Origin: Haliclona indistincta
Taxonomy: Eukaryota > Porifera > Demospongiae > Haplosclerida > Chalinidae
Direction: 5' to 3'
Assembly: GCA_964017065.1 (NCBI GenBank)
Contig: OZ024786.1
Location: 13,631,469 to 13,695,468, forward strand
Length of the DNA: 64,000 bases
Shown: in pieces, positions 24,887 to 35,871 of the stretch
Position numbering within the stretch: position 1 is the stretch's first letter
How the letters are laid out: the number at the start of each line of letters is the position of its first letter
Program-made: the position numbers and the translations under genes
The notes under the pieces: model-generated
What the model saw: the letters and a program-made list of their open reading frames with translations, nothing else
Told to the model about the DNA's origin: nothing
The model's database searches: none

Positions 24887-26135
24887 TTGCACTGCAGTTG
24901 CAAATGGTTTTGTTTGGAGAGCTAATGGAGTGCAGCTAGACAGCGGCAGAAAATGAGTTACCATATACTGCAGCAGTAAACAAAACAATGAATATACATA
25001 CATCAACAGTGAGAATGACATTGTCCTCAACTGATAATGCAACAAATATCACGTGTACTGCTATGCAGCCGGTTGTCTCCACCAACAATTGATAGCAGTG
25101 ATCCAGCTCTGTTATTTGTGCTAGGTATATATTGCATGTAGTATTTCACACCTTGTGCATGCATACTGGTTTATTGGAGCCAGCAAGTAACCTCAATACA
25201 GTGAAACCTGCTTAATAAGACCACCCTTGGGACCAAAATTTGTGGTCTTAATAGAGAGTGCCTATATAAAATCATGTATAAAATGATCAGAAATTGTGGT
25301 CTTATTACACAAGTGGACAGGTTTCACAGTACAAACATTTTCAATTCCTCTACTGTCCTCATCTTTTGGAATCCTCCCTTCACCCTGGAGGGAGTATCCA
25401 TCCTGGGCCGCTATATCATTGTCATTGCTGATCGGCAATGATATGTATTGATGATCTCGAATTAAGATGGCGGCTACTCATGTGTGAAAAATGAGTTTTC
25501 GCACATTATTACTATTGACGACACTGCTAGCAGTGATAAAAATGAACCAATTCAAACAGCAGGCAATACTACACTGCTGTACTGCACTATTGATCCTTAT
25601 GTCAACAATAATAATGTAACTGCATAACTGCTGTCAATATGACTAGGAAATTAAGGATATCCTGTGTCTACTACCATGAACATACTTCCTAGACCATCAA
25701 CCCACTAGTACTTCCAAGAAACAGCCAATAATATACAAGTAATTGTTATTTTCCCTATTACAAAAAATGTACATAACTATCAATGATGTTATCACTCACT
25801 ATAGCTGCAAATCTAACCCCATGCAGAAACCAGTCAAACCACTGCTGCAATTTATATCCTGCTAATAATGGTAAACAAAGTAGTGGCACGATCTGCATTG
25901 TGTACATGTATCTCCATGGTGATGTTATTATTTTGTATAAAGCTACAGCACTATTTTCAACGGTTGAATTTGTCACTATATGAATGGCTCAATGCAAAAA
26001 GGGGATAAGTGACAATTTTTTCAATTTTTACTACAGATTTGTAGCCTTTTCCTTCGTCATTCTTTGTGTACGGTACTTGTGGAGGTGTCCATACATATAC
26101 GGACTACACTCACACCCCCAACATCCGGTGGCAAC
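24887..26135. other. Non-coding stretch
   Basis: Apart from the small TA-type element at 25199-25329 I see no gene, RNA or clear repeat here. Short open frames have no recognisable domain and no splice context. Confidence 0.5.
25199..25329. mobile_element. 131-bp TA-flanked MITE (Tc1/mariner-pogo-like ends)
   Basis: The ends are 'cagtgaaacctg' and the complement of 'ctgtgaaacctg', each next to a TA dinucleotide. Internal palindromic 'aagaccac...gtggtctt' pairs are present. The TIR and TA target resemble pogo/Tigger-type MITEs. Non-coding. Confidence 0.75.
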
Positions 26136-26140
26136 CAGTC

Positions 26141-26148
26141 TATAAAAG
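26141..26148 (+). promoter_or_regulatory. TATA box of the small gene at 26236
   Basis: 'Tataaaag' lies 95 bp in front of the ATG at 26236, with a plausible start site in between. It is the clearest TATA element seen next to an open frame in the window. Confidence 0.5.
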
Positions 26149-26235
26149 TAGTGTCAGAGTCAGTGACTGCTTCATTATTGCTCAAGTTACTCTCGTACAG
26201 CAAATCGGCAGACAGCAGAATCAAAGATTGTGCAA

Positions 26236-26676
26236 ATGGCAAATTTGTATTCCACTACTGTTCAGACAGGCGAACTAGCCACGGTCAAAGCTTCAAGCGG
26301 GGCCATTGCTACCCATGAATACTTGGTACTATATGTGCCGCCTTCTAACACGTGCCAGCAAGTCGTGAGTATAACGATTAAGTGCTCTTCGCATGACCAG
26401 GGTAGTGCTGACCAAGTAAATGATTCTTACTCCTGGGTAGATGCTGTTTTACGTTCAAATGACGGCAAGAAAGAGATTTATCGGAAGAGTCGAGTTTTCG
26501 TCAATCCTATTGGCAACAAAGACTTTGTAGAGCACTCTGTGAAATTGGAGTACACTGACGATTTGATCGAAAAATGTCAGCCCGGTAAAACCAAGCTGGT
26601 ATTGGAGCTAAATGCCCAGTATCCTGAGTGGCAAAATATAGCACGAAGTGGTGAACTTGTAATACAATATAATTAG
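26236..26676 (+). CDS. Small single-exon protein, 146 aa, possible FBA-like beta-sandwich
   Basis: An intact intronless frame beginning MANLYSTTV (an in-frame ATG two codons upstream at 26230 is also possible). Its composition looks like a folded cytosolic domain: alternating hydrophobic strands, several Trp and Tyr, no signal peptide and no membrane helix. The stretch DSYSWVDAVLRSNDGKKEIY, then a late W and GELVIQY, is loosely reminiscent of the F-box-associated (galactose-binding-like) domain, which often has a W.(D/E)A motif. That assignment is weak. The TATA box at 26141 and the lack of stops support a real gene. It stands alone among repeats, with no operon-like partner. Confidence 0.6.
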   Translation: MANLYSTTVQTGELATVKASSGAIATHEYLVLYVPPSNTCQQVVSITIKCSSHDQGSADQVNDSYSWVDAVLRSNDGKKEIYRKSRVFVNPIGNKDFVEHSVKLEYTDDLIEKCQPGKTKLVLELNAQYPEWQNIARSGELVIQYN

Positions 26677-27259
26677 TGACTTTTGAAGGAACACTTATTG
26701 TGCATGCTTAATTAAGTTTGGAATGTGCTGTGATTTGTTGTAGTTAAAATGTCTAGTTTTTCATCATAAAAAGTTAAGCGTTTTATGATTATGTGATTTG
26801 TTGCAATGTCATCAGTTTACAGTTACAGTCAAACTTGTCTAAGCGGTCACCTGAATTAGCCGGTCACCTCTCTATTACAGCCAGGAGAGGAGGGTCCCGG
26901 ACGTTCACCATAAAAAAGTATACAGTATAGACTAAAATTATTTTGCTTGCAAAAGTAAAGGAACAAGATGGGATCCGGCGATGATGCTTGCAAAAGTAAA
27001 CAAGATGGAATAGTGCTTGAAAAAGTAAAAGTCCAATGCAAGTATCCCTACATCAGCGGCTTGAATCGAAGAGAAGGATACAGTTTGATGAAGCAATTGA
27101 CGGTTGTAAAACGTATTAGGGAGGCACGGTAGTGACTCCCTATGTAGGGTTGAACGAGAAAACAAGATGGCGGCTACATACAATGTATTAGCGTTCAAAC
27201 GCTGATATTTCGCCTGTTGATGAATTTTATACGTCCATAGACACTTAGATCTGCTATCT

Positions 27260-27739
27260 CAGTGGCGGATCCAGGGGGGAATCGGGCCAATTCCCCCTTC
27301 GCGAGCCCGTTTAATTAATTCATAGACTATTTTATTGATTGCCACGCCTAAAGTTTTACCTACAGTGCAACACTCTACCAGAGTTCTCACTACTGACTAG
27401 CGCGCTCGTTGTGTTGTGTACTGACTAGCGCGCTCGCTGCGATGATGCGTGCCAGAGTCAATTATTACGACCTTCAGAACTAACTCTTTCACTTATTCTT
27501 TTGTACCATTTACTATTAATTTATGGAATAAGCTAGATAGTGTTACTGTTAATTCTCCTTCTGTTCAATCCTTTAAATATTTAGTACAGAGACATTACAC
27601 CTTGCATTAGCATTTTGCTATTTTGTGTTGTGTCTATAATTATTATTATTTTTAAATATATTAATTAGCTAAAACTTTTCGCGGGCGCTCCGCGCCGCAC
27701 ATTTGCCCTCCCCATCTTCTTTTCCTGGATCCGCCACTG
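27260..27739. mobile_element. 480-bp inverted-repeat transposon with 5-bp TSD
   Basis: Termini are 'cagtggcggatccag' and its complement 'ctggatccgccactg'. It is flanked by a duplicated TATCT (27255-27259 and 27740-27744). The paralogous copy at about 21757-21770 shows the empty site with a single TATCT. Non-autonomous; superfamily not assigned. Confidence 0.85.
27470..27610 (+). pseudogene. 3' tail of a non-LTR (LINE-type) reverse-transcriptase ORF
   Basis: The frame reads RTNSFTYSFVPFTINLWNKL, then SPSVQSFKYLVQRHY and a stop. This R(T)N.F.YSF.P..I..WN.L pattern is typical of the extreme C-terminus of LINE ORF2 proteins. The rest of the ORF is absent. It lies wholly within the 480-bp transposon, so it was captured by or inserted into it. 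Confidence 0.75.
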
Positions 27740-28301
27740 TATCTGGCGTAAGGCGTTGCCCCATCTTACAGTAGCAAGAAGATGGCTCAAAATTGTTACT
27801 AAAGCGACGAACCTGGAAACGGTGCAAATCGAGTTTCGTCCATAAGTTTTCTTCTTCTTCTTTCTTCTTTCTTCAGCGCTCCTAGCGCCTTTACGCGAGC
27901 AGCGCGGAGACCAAAACCACGAACAGTCGTGAAATTCTCCTGGCAGATGCCTTTTGAACTTTGTTACTATCGATATTACACACGTAATCCCATGAAAACA
28001 AATGTTCATAGATTCAAGCAACTTTGCCATTAACAGTATAATGTGAGCTATAGAGGTCATGTATACACTTGATGCAGAATCAAGTCGAAAGTATATTGCA
28101 TGCATGCACTTACATGAGAGCCTATACAAATGAGAAGGTTGCAAAACAACTAAACCAAGTACAATTATCACTTGGAATGAGAACAGGAAAGAAGAGAAGA
28201 TGACAATGATAGTCCTAGCAAGAGCACTGACAGCAAATGAAAGAGAACTAAATCACCAACTGAGACTGAAGCAGTTTCATCATCTTGTGAAATAATCTAT
28301 T

Positions 28302-29161
28302 TCATGATGCACTGCACTGACTCTTCTATCAATGAATATCATTACTTAATGTAATTAACTTGCTAGTGTTGTCATTATGAATTCAATTATAATTCATAGC
28401 TGAAGTCAGTGAGTAGTACATGGTACACTACAACATGCTGTGCCTATCATGTATAGATAGTAGACATGTAACACCACGAACACAGGTGTTCATAGATTCA
28501 AGTATAACTATATAATTCGGGGTCAAAAGTCACAAAATTAACTCTTTATACAATCGACATTTCAACAAGTTCTTTAGTGTTTTGCAACTATTGTCAATTC
28601 AACCATGTCTAACAAGTATTGGCAGTGTTAGTGGACCATCTCTCCATCCTGGTCTATGTTACAGTCATGGTGACAGCTGCCTAGCTGGATGTAAGAACTC
28701 GACATGGCTCATCTCCAAGTGCCTTTTAGAATAGGATTCTTCTCTGAAAACCAGCCCAGGTGAGGGCAGACTCAACCAGATCGAGGCTTGTGCACACCTA
28801 CCTACTATACATGTAGCTGTACCTTAGTGTCATGTGATTGAAGGTGTCTAAAGATGGTCACTTTACATAATTGTTACAGTAGACTGTTGTAGAGAGTGGT
28901 CATTGCGGTCAATACATGTAGTTTTGAATAGTGATGTAAGCATGTCAATAACAAGTTTTATGTGGCATAGTCTATAAGAAATTTCAAGCATGCATGTGAG
29001 TCTATGTGACTACAGTAAATGTACTTATAATACAGTATAAATATCACATCAACTTATAGACATGTGACAGGAAATTAATCCTATGAAAACAATTGGTTTG
29101 TTCATAATCAACCTGCACCAGAAAATTTCACAGTCTGACCGTTATTGCATAATTGTGGTTC
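28302..29161 (+). promoter_or_regulatory. Shortened B-type 5' flank in front of gene C
   Basis: Matches parts of the 1.8-kb tandem unit (for example 'gactcttctatcaatgaat', 'cttaatgtaattaacttgc') and the last 100 bp before the gene B start. Large internal parts are missing or diverged. Confidence 0.6.
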
Positions 29162-30375
29162 ATGGCTGAGTCTCAGCTGGATCTAGAGCAGCAGTGTGTG
29201 ACAGCATTCAAGCAAGGCAACCATGACCAGGCAGTACAACTACTACCACAACTACAGCAACCTGGTCATGTTACTACTGAGTTTGAATTCAATATACCTC
29301 CAAATAAAGGTGTGACACTTCTCCATCTTGCTGCTTATCATGGCTGGTTAGACATCATCAAGACTATACAGCAACATATCTCAACATAATTATGATATTT
29401 CAGAGACGGTGATGGTCTCAGAGCCAACTAGTACAACTTTAGAAAGGTCTATTCCAATGAAATACCATCCTCTGCATGTACCTTAACATAATCATCATGA
29501 AGATATGTTTGCAGGTGAGCAGCTATAGTGACTGTTTGTTGAAATTAATTTTTTTTCTTTTCTCCAGGAGATTGCACAGATGAAGGTGATGTAGGTGATG
29601 ATGCAGATGATGCAGTACTATATAGTGCAGATCTGAATAGAAAATCTCATTCAAATTTACTACTGGAAGGCTGCAAGTGATATAACTGAGCCAGGTTATC
29701 TATCACATAATATTAAGACACGAGATGGCTGTAGAAGTGGAAGAAATAAAGTGTAAATAATAACTATACTATCATAATAAAAAATAACTTGCATATTAGA
29801 TACGTATGCAACCAATAAGAGAACATGAGCCTACCTTAAAACCAGTATTCTTAGCGACTACTATACATATGTAATTTTAGCGTTTTTAGCGAGTGAGGTC
29901 ATAAACGCTAAATTTAGGTGACGCTAAAATTTAACTTTAATTAGTTCATTCTACATAGCTGTGGTTTTGCAGTACATGTAATATGACTTTTAACGAGCAT
30001 GAACTCATTAAATAACAGCCAAACGTTAAAATTAGTATGCGCTAAAATTAATGTCTTCGATCGCAAAACGCTAAATTAAGTGGTCGCTAATAATACTGGT
30101 TTTAATGTACTAAGTCAGACAGTAAGTAGTCTAAATTTGATAAAATACTATTATTGATCTGAATCACCCTCAAATAGCTGTATAATTATGCTAGTGTTGT
30201 AGTGTCAGACATGGAATTACATCAAAAAGTTGAAGGCAGAAATATCAAAACTTAAAGAACACTGAGCAATATGTATAAGAAAAGTATTGATGAAGAGATA
30301 CCTTGTCTGCAAAATGAGTTGGAAACTCATTAAAAGAGGAATTACAGACTAAAGAAAGAGAATTACGAAGAGAAG
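29162..30375 (+). pseudogene. Gene C: truncated member of the Ank-Roc-COR family
   Basis: Begins MAESQLDLEQQ and runs 75 codons (to 29389), nearly identical to gene B but with a three-codon in-frame loss (GKS). It then stops. About 30 bp of out-of-frame homology follows ('cagagacggtgatggtctca'). The ankyrin, Roc, COR and ZU5 parts are absent. At 30207-30375 a decayed copy of gene B's coiled-coil exon is recognisable ('cttaaagaa', 'ctgcaaaatgagttggaa', 'aggaattacagactaaag'), with stops in frame. So an internal deletion joined the 5' end to the 3' exon region of a gene-B-like gene. A short peptide could still be made from the intact 5' frame. Confidence 0.75.
29839..30102. mobile_element. 264-bp TA-flanked MITE inside gene C
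   Basis: The ends 'aaaccagtatt.ttagcgac' are inverted copies, each bordered by TA. The internal 'aacgctaaatt' motif recurs in both orientations. Non-coding. Confidence 0.75.
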
Positions 30376-31269
30376 GTAGCTCAGTATAGTGATGATGCAT
30401 GTATGCATGGTTACAGCATTATTCCTTTTACGAGTGGTCAAAATGATTATTTTCTACCAATATATTCTAGCTTATATTCTTTACCAGAGAATATCAAATC
30501 CTGCAGAGAATACCAAATTCTCTATCATCCCAAGAAAACCAAACGGAATTTCTTGGGATGAATGGGATTATTTATAAATCATCGATAATCATTGTGTTAC
30601 GTAGTACTCATGTCATATTGGCATTTAAAGCAGACCAAGGATATTAATTGAAGGATACTTTTGATCAAATGCAACTAGTTGCAGACTTACAGTTGAGTTC
30701 CAGCATAGTAGATAGTCAATGACTGAGTGCATGCCAATGCCTAAACTAATAACAACAAATTTAATGCTGGGAAGTTTAATATTCACGTATATATAAAGTA
30801 CTAATTACTCGTTGGTTGCAGCAGGAACACTCTTGCTTGCAGACATGAAGTTCGCAGCTCAAAATAATGCGCAATCGGAGTTTACCTGCACGTGACTTCG
30901 GGGTAACGCACGAGGGCGGGGTCGGGAGGTCGAGGCCGGTCGGTCACGATCACTAATGATGGCGCGGATGATGGTGTTACAGACTCTATACAGAGTCTCT
31001 CTGATCAGGTATGCCTATCTCTTAGACACTCGGTGTTGTGACTGAGCGTTCTTATTATTCAGTGCCGGGCTGGTACGCTGACTTGAATCAGTGTGACTCT
31101 GAAAGCTATTATAAAAGTGCTGTATGTCGAGGTATGATACAAATGCACACGTTACATAAAGCATAGGAACTTGTGCTACTTTATGCCGTGGCCAGAGCCA
31201 ATACTGGCTCCTTTGAAGTGCGCTATTAGCAACAGAGGTAGATCTGTGCTTCACAAAAGTGGGTGTGGT
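30376..31269. other. Non-coding stretch
   Basis: No supported gene. A GC-richer island lies at 30890-30970. Short frames have no recognisable domain. Confidence 0.45.
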
Positions 31270-31800
31270 TACCGTAGACGCAGAAATTTTCGAGGGTGAA
31301 ATATTTCGAGTGTTAAATTTTCAAGGAATCTAATTTTCGAGGGTGGTCACCTCCCTCGAAAATTTGAACGCAGCGAAAAATTTTGTTAGTGAAAATTTTC
31401 ACGTGCGAAAATGGCGAGAACAGTTTAGCGGTACCATAAAGATCTCTGTATCCGCGGATATCAAAGATATCTGGGAAGCTGCAGTTGGGGAAACACTTGT
31501 GTGTGCGTTGGAGCCTAAAAATTCAAGAGACAGAAACGCTGCGGCAATAGTTGCAGCTGGAATTCGTGCATGCTGACAACGGTCCACATTAGCCCGCGAC
31601 GGTCAGCAGTTTGATCCACTGGCTTGGAGTAGCGCCTGAGTGTCATGCTGGTAGCTGTGTCAACACGTGGGAATGTACCATAGTTGCACAAATAATTCGA
31701 CGATTTAATTTTGTCGAACTAATAATTCGATGATTTAAATTTCGAGGTTAATCCCAGGCTCGAAAATAAAATCCCCTTGAAAATTTCTGCGTCTACGGTA
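31270..31800. mobile_element. 531-bp TA-type MITE carrying a coding fragment
   Basis: Termini are 'taccgtagacgcagaaatt' and its complement, with TA at each edge. The subterminal region repeats 'ttttcgagg' motifs. The interior holds an open frame similar to a HIRAN domain (separate entry). Confidence 0.8.
31343..31576 (+). pseudogene. HIRAN-like domain fragment within a MITE
   Basis: The frame reads FSGTIKISVSADIKDIWEAA, then VGETLVCALEPKNSRDRNAA and AIV. HIRAN-type domains show the pattern W.P..GE.L.C..EP.N..D..AVAV..., which this fits closely through its first two-thirds. The frame then ends early (RAC stop). The upstream part is TIR-derived. It is likely a captured gene fragment, not an active gene. 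Confidence 0.5.
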
Positions 31801-31837
31801 GTTTGGTTCTCAATACAATCAAGAGTTTTAATGAACG

Positions 31838-32186
31838 GGCTTCATGGAGACTCTCGGGAGAGTAACGAAAGCAGCACGTGAGCAAAATGACATGCTGCAA
31901 TATCAAAACGTGCCATAATCTAATGCCCGGGCTTGTGGATATCTCGTAGATCTCTAGGTTACTGGATATTTAACAGGAAAATGGCGGACTGTTTTAGTAT
32001 TGGTCAACATTATAGATATTTCTATGGGTCTTAACGTCTGCAAGGAAAATCAGCTGCTAGAGTTGCTTGCTGGGTTCTATAAAGCCAGAGTTGGCTTTGT
32101 GAAGGCGTGGTTCAAAAAGACCTGATCAATGAATGCATAGTTCTGTCTCGTGCTGTTCATGTTACTTTTCCGAGAGTCTCCGTGAA
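31838..32186. repeat. Inverted-repeat element, about 350 bp
   Basis: 'Cttcatggagactctcgg' at the left and 'ccgagagtctccgtgaag' at the right are inverted copies of about 28 bp with a few mismatches. Non-coding between them. TSD not clear. Confidence 0.55.
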
Positions 32187-32233
32187 GGACATATATTGCA
32201 GCTCAATACTCTCTGTATTATAAACTCTTTATA

Positions 32234-33044
32234 CAGTGGAACCTCTCAAATGAGGACACCTACTATAATGCATGAGATCCTTTGTATGTTTAACAATGAC
32301 TAAAATCAGGACATCTCTCTGATTGACAGTGGGGCCCATGGGGTGTGTTTGGATTAGAGGGTTACGTGATTTTCATTGAAGGTTAACAGCGGAGGGATTG
32401 TTTTCAAGGGTTACGTGATCGAGGGTTAACCCTTTAGGGCCTATAGCGGATTTATCCGTCAAAATTGACTCCACCTACTGTAGACGTCATAAGTAGTGTG
32501 AAAAGTGCTCTAGAAAGGTCAAATCAAGTTTAATGCAAATTACTTGAAAAAACCCACTGTTTTTCGCCGCGCCCTCCCCACTAAAATATATAGAACGCAG
32601 GACGGGGGGATTTTTAAAGGGGGGTGTCCCCCCTTTAATCCGGGGTTCGAAGGGGCGGAGCCCCTCGCCGCTTTCGGCATTTTTGGGGCTTCAGGATGCC
32701 CGGAAATGCATACTTTGGCAAAGAATATGGTCTAAACTGTGCTGTTTGCTCACCTGGACACCACCAGGTTTTTGTATCAGTCACCAGGGCTGAATGAAGA
32801 CCAAAATTAACTCAAAAATGACGAGGTCGCAGCACTTAAGCGGCTTCAGTTCCGAAGTGGGAGTGGCCAACTCAGACTTTAGTACATGGTCGTAAACCTT
32901 GACATGCCAGGAGAAAATGGTGCTAGTTTGGACTAGCTAGCGTACTGCATGTTGTAGAAAATTGCAAGACAAACTGTCAGTTAAGAGCAAGTCAAGTTTT
33001 CGTCAAAATAAGTCGGTCCCTAAAGAGTTAATAGAGGGTTACTG
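32234..33044. mobile_element. Pogo/Tigger-like MITE interrupted by a TTAA element
   Basis: The left end is 'cagtggaacctct' next to TA (32232-32233), and the right end is 'agagggttactg' followed by TA (33045-33046). Without the inner insertion it would be about 210 bp. The 'cagtggaacctc' end is typical of pogo/Tigger-type elements. Confidence 0.65.
32430..33027. mobile_element. PiggyBac-type non-autonomous element nested in the pogo-like MITE
   Basis: Ends are 'ccctttagggcc' and the complement of 'ctctttagggacc'. It is bordered on each side by TTAA (32426-32429 and 33028-33031), the piggyBac target. The 598-bp interior has only short frames. The 'ggggggatttttaaag...cggggttcgaagg' stretch is purine-rich and non-coding. 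Confidence 0.75.
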
Positions 33045-33046
33045 TA

Positions 33047-35039
33047 TTACGTGATCAACTGCTTGTACATGAATGTTGTTGATGTTGAGCATAAAACTGA
33101 TGGCATACTTGATTCGCTTCTTGCAAAGCACATTCCAGCTGTCCCTCTGTGAAATGACAAACAACTTCCTGTTTACAGCATCACAAAAGGAACATGGTTT
33201 ATTAACCATTGAATTTGGTATCCATTGTTACCAACTAGGCCACAGCTGAACTTGTCCAGCTCATAAAAATAGCTTACAGGATTTCTTTCAAGAGTATTGA
33301 TTTAGATGAATGCTAATGAAATATTCATGACTTTTAGTTAAGTAGCTATTATTTCTAGCCCTATAAGCTAAGCAGGTTGGCACTAGCTGCTATAGCTGGC
33401 TCCTGATGCAAACCAATAATAGGGAGCTAATTCTACAGAGTGCATAGGGTTTTGTGAAATTTGTTCATTCTCTCATGGGTTTTCAACCAATCAGCATTGC
33501 CAGATCATCTTATAACCGCAGGCGCAATTTGTGGGTAGCAGGTGGTTAGCTGGTGATCAATCTGTTTTGGGTTTGTTTTAAGCTTGTCCTTCACTAAGCA
33601 GTAAGCACTTGTTGCCAATGGAATCAGTCCATGCAGCTACAGCAGTCCTACTGACACCACGCCCATCTTGGGAACTGGACAAGATGAAATGAACTGGCTG
33701 CCTTGGTAGTATGGTGTTTATGAGATAATTTGTGTATGTAGCGCCTAGCTACTCTATCTGATCGTGACCGTATTCATGCTATTTTGTGCGTAATAAGTTC
33801 TGTACAATGCACAATGGTATTATCTTTTTGTCTACTCAGCTCTCTCACAAGACATCGCAGTGACTCTGTTCATATCACTCCATGACTCTCTTCATAATCT
33901 ATGCTCACCTGCAGCATCTCTCCTGATCATCTCTTGTGTAATGGAAGTCACTCAGCATTATTGGTAAGTGAGGTTGCATTTAACTTTTTTTTCATAATTA
34001 ATTTTGTTCTCTCAGTGCCAAGCTTACCTGCAGTCTCGCGTGATCAGTGTTTAGTAGATAGTAATGTAGCTCACTTCCAGCACTTTGTCATTACTTGTAC
34101 TCAGGTAAGACAGAGGGATAATTTTAATAGTGGCCTTGGTGATCTAGAAAGAAAGTTGCAAGATCCAAAAAAATCAAGAAACATAGTTATACATGTAGCT
34201 ACATGTAGGAGCCCATCAGAATGCCCCGATCGAATGCTCATAGACTGACAGGTGACATGTGTCACCCAATTCCTCAGTGATTCGTTGTACTATCGGAAGT
34301 TCACTGAGGGTTGTATGTAGTCGTTTTCACACTATGCTGGCTTGTGTGTGTGTGTGTGTGCGTGCGTGCGTGTGTGTGTGTGTGTGTAGCGTGTGTGTGT
34401 CGAGTGATGCAAACCTGTAGCCTAGCCTGTCCATCTCACCCAATTAGTTGTGTTTGTTCAATGGTGTACCTACTCACTTTCTGTGCCTTGTTTTGACTGA
34501 ACACTCTCATAGCAATTCAACAAGCATCTAGTCTTATAGAAGATGATAGCAAGTACTACTGTAGTATGAAAACTAGGGATCATCAGGAATGGAGTATGAA
34601 ATGAATCTGATGACTCTAGGTATTGACTTTGGGATCATGTGTTTATGGTGAAGCTGTGATAGACAGCAGGTTATACATGTAGTATGTCAAGTTTGTGTAT
34701 GTACACTGAATTATGAATTACATATACATGCTGGATTAATTTATATTGCATATTGCCGTAGACACATTTGTACAATTTACAATGTTACTGCTAGGGTGAA
34801 GGGTGTTGTGCTTGTGTTTATTATGATATGCACTGAATGTTGACATGATGTTCTCTTACTTTAGTCATAGGCTGCACTCTCTGTCTCTTTTCACCTGCGC
34901 TGGTTGCTCCTGCCCTTCCAGCCTTCTTCTCTCTAGTGTCATCACTCCTTGTTCACTCTGTCCCTCTCAATGCTGCTCATTTGCTTGTAAGTTGTTAGCT
35001 AGTGTATTGCACCTGCTGTTTTTACTGATCTAGTGAATA
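33047..35039. other. Non-coding stretch with a GT microsatellite
   Basis: No supported gene. 34343-34402 is an impure (GT)n run. Pyrimidine-rich segments near 33840-33955 and 34860-35010 end in splice-donor-like GTAAGT or GTAAGTT but show no conserved protein. Confidence 0.45.
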
Positions 35040-35241
35040 TACCGTATAGCGGGAAATTTTTGCGGGACAAAATTTTCGCGAATTACAGGCTATTTGCGAA
35101 AATATTATCTGCGAATGTCTTGTTTTTTTGTTGACAAAGATAGGGCAATAGCGCTGATTCGTGAAAAATATTATTCGCAAAATGATATATCTCGAGCATT
35201 CGCGAAAATGTTCTCCCGCAAAAATTTCCCGCTATACGGTA
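35040..35241. mobile_element. 202-bp MITE with perfect long TIRs
   Basis: The ends begin 'taccgtatagcgggaaatt' and are exact inverted copies for about 27 bp. Subterminal 'cgcgaa'/'ttcgcg' motifs repeat inside. The TA at each edge fits a TA-targeting element. The terminal TACCGTA resembles the element at 31270. Confidence 0.85.
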
Positions 35242-35871
35242 CTCTGGTATCTACCTTTCAGTAGCTGTGTTTTTACTTTACAAAATGAAGGGGTGTAGGT
35301 AAAACAAGAACGAAACAGCTCCAACTGCTGACTCTACAGCATTACATACTCTAGCTCTATAGCATACTAATGCTCTATCATGTGTGGTCATTAATCACTG
35401 GACTGGAATGCTTTTTGTGCAAAGCCTGAGCTCGCAAAACAGTGCTATACATGCGGTTAAGTTAATGCTCGTTTCTTTGTGAGGCTTTGCTAAACTCGTA
35501 AACCCGCCTTGTGTAGACTTACCTATTGTCTCACGAGTGCGACTATTTCCTGTAACATTTTTTCCACAAGCTCTTTCGGTGTATTTTTGCTCGCTCACTC
35601 TGTATCAGGGGCGTGACCAAGTAGGCGTAATGTCGATAGAGCGTGAGCGTGAGTGTGCTATAGAGCTAAAGTATGTAATACTGTAGAGTCAGCAGTTGGA
35701 GCTGTTTCGTTTCTTGTTTTACCTACACCCCAAAACGAAGTTATCTATCCAGGCATGTTGTGTTATTATCCTCGTACCCAATTGTCTGCACTTCACTCAG
35801 AGTAGTATCCTTACCACTTTTCAGATCTATTGCATTGTACCTTTTTGTGAATGGATGTATAATATGTAATA

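Larger units (their letters stand above)
27100..27970 (-). mobile_element. Reverse-oriented copy of the gene B intron repeat
   Basis: The two outer parts (27108-27259 and 27740-27970) are the reverse complement of pieces at 21541-21860 and 22845-22910. They are split by a 480-bp insertion. The copy at 21750-21770 preserves the uninterrupted site. No coding potential recognised. Confidence 0.75.
26680..29161. other. Repeat-rich stretch between the small gene and gene C
   Basis: Contains a pogo-like inverted-repeat fragment near 26826, the reverse copy of the intron element (27100-27970) with a 480-bp transposon inside it, and, from 28302, a shortened copy of the B-type 5' flank leading to gene C. 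No intact gene seen. Confidence 0.6.
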
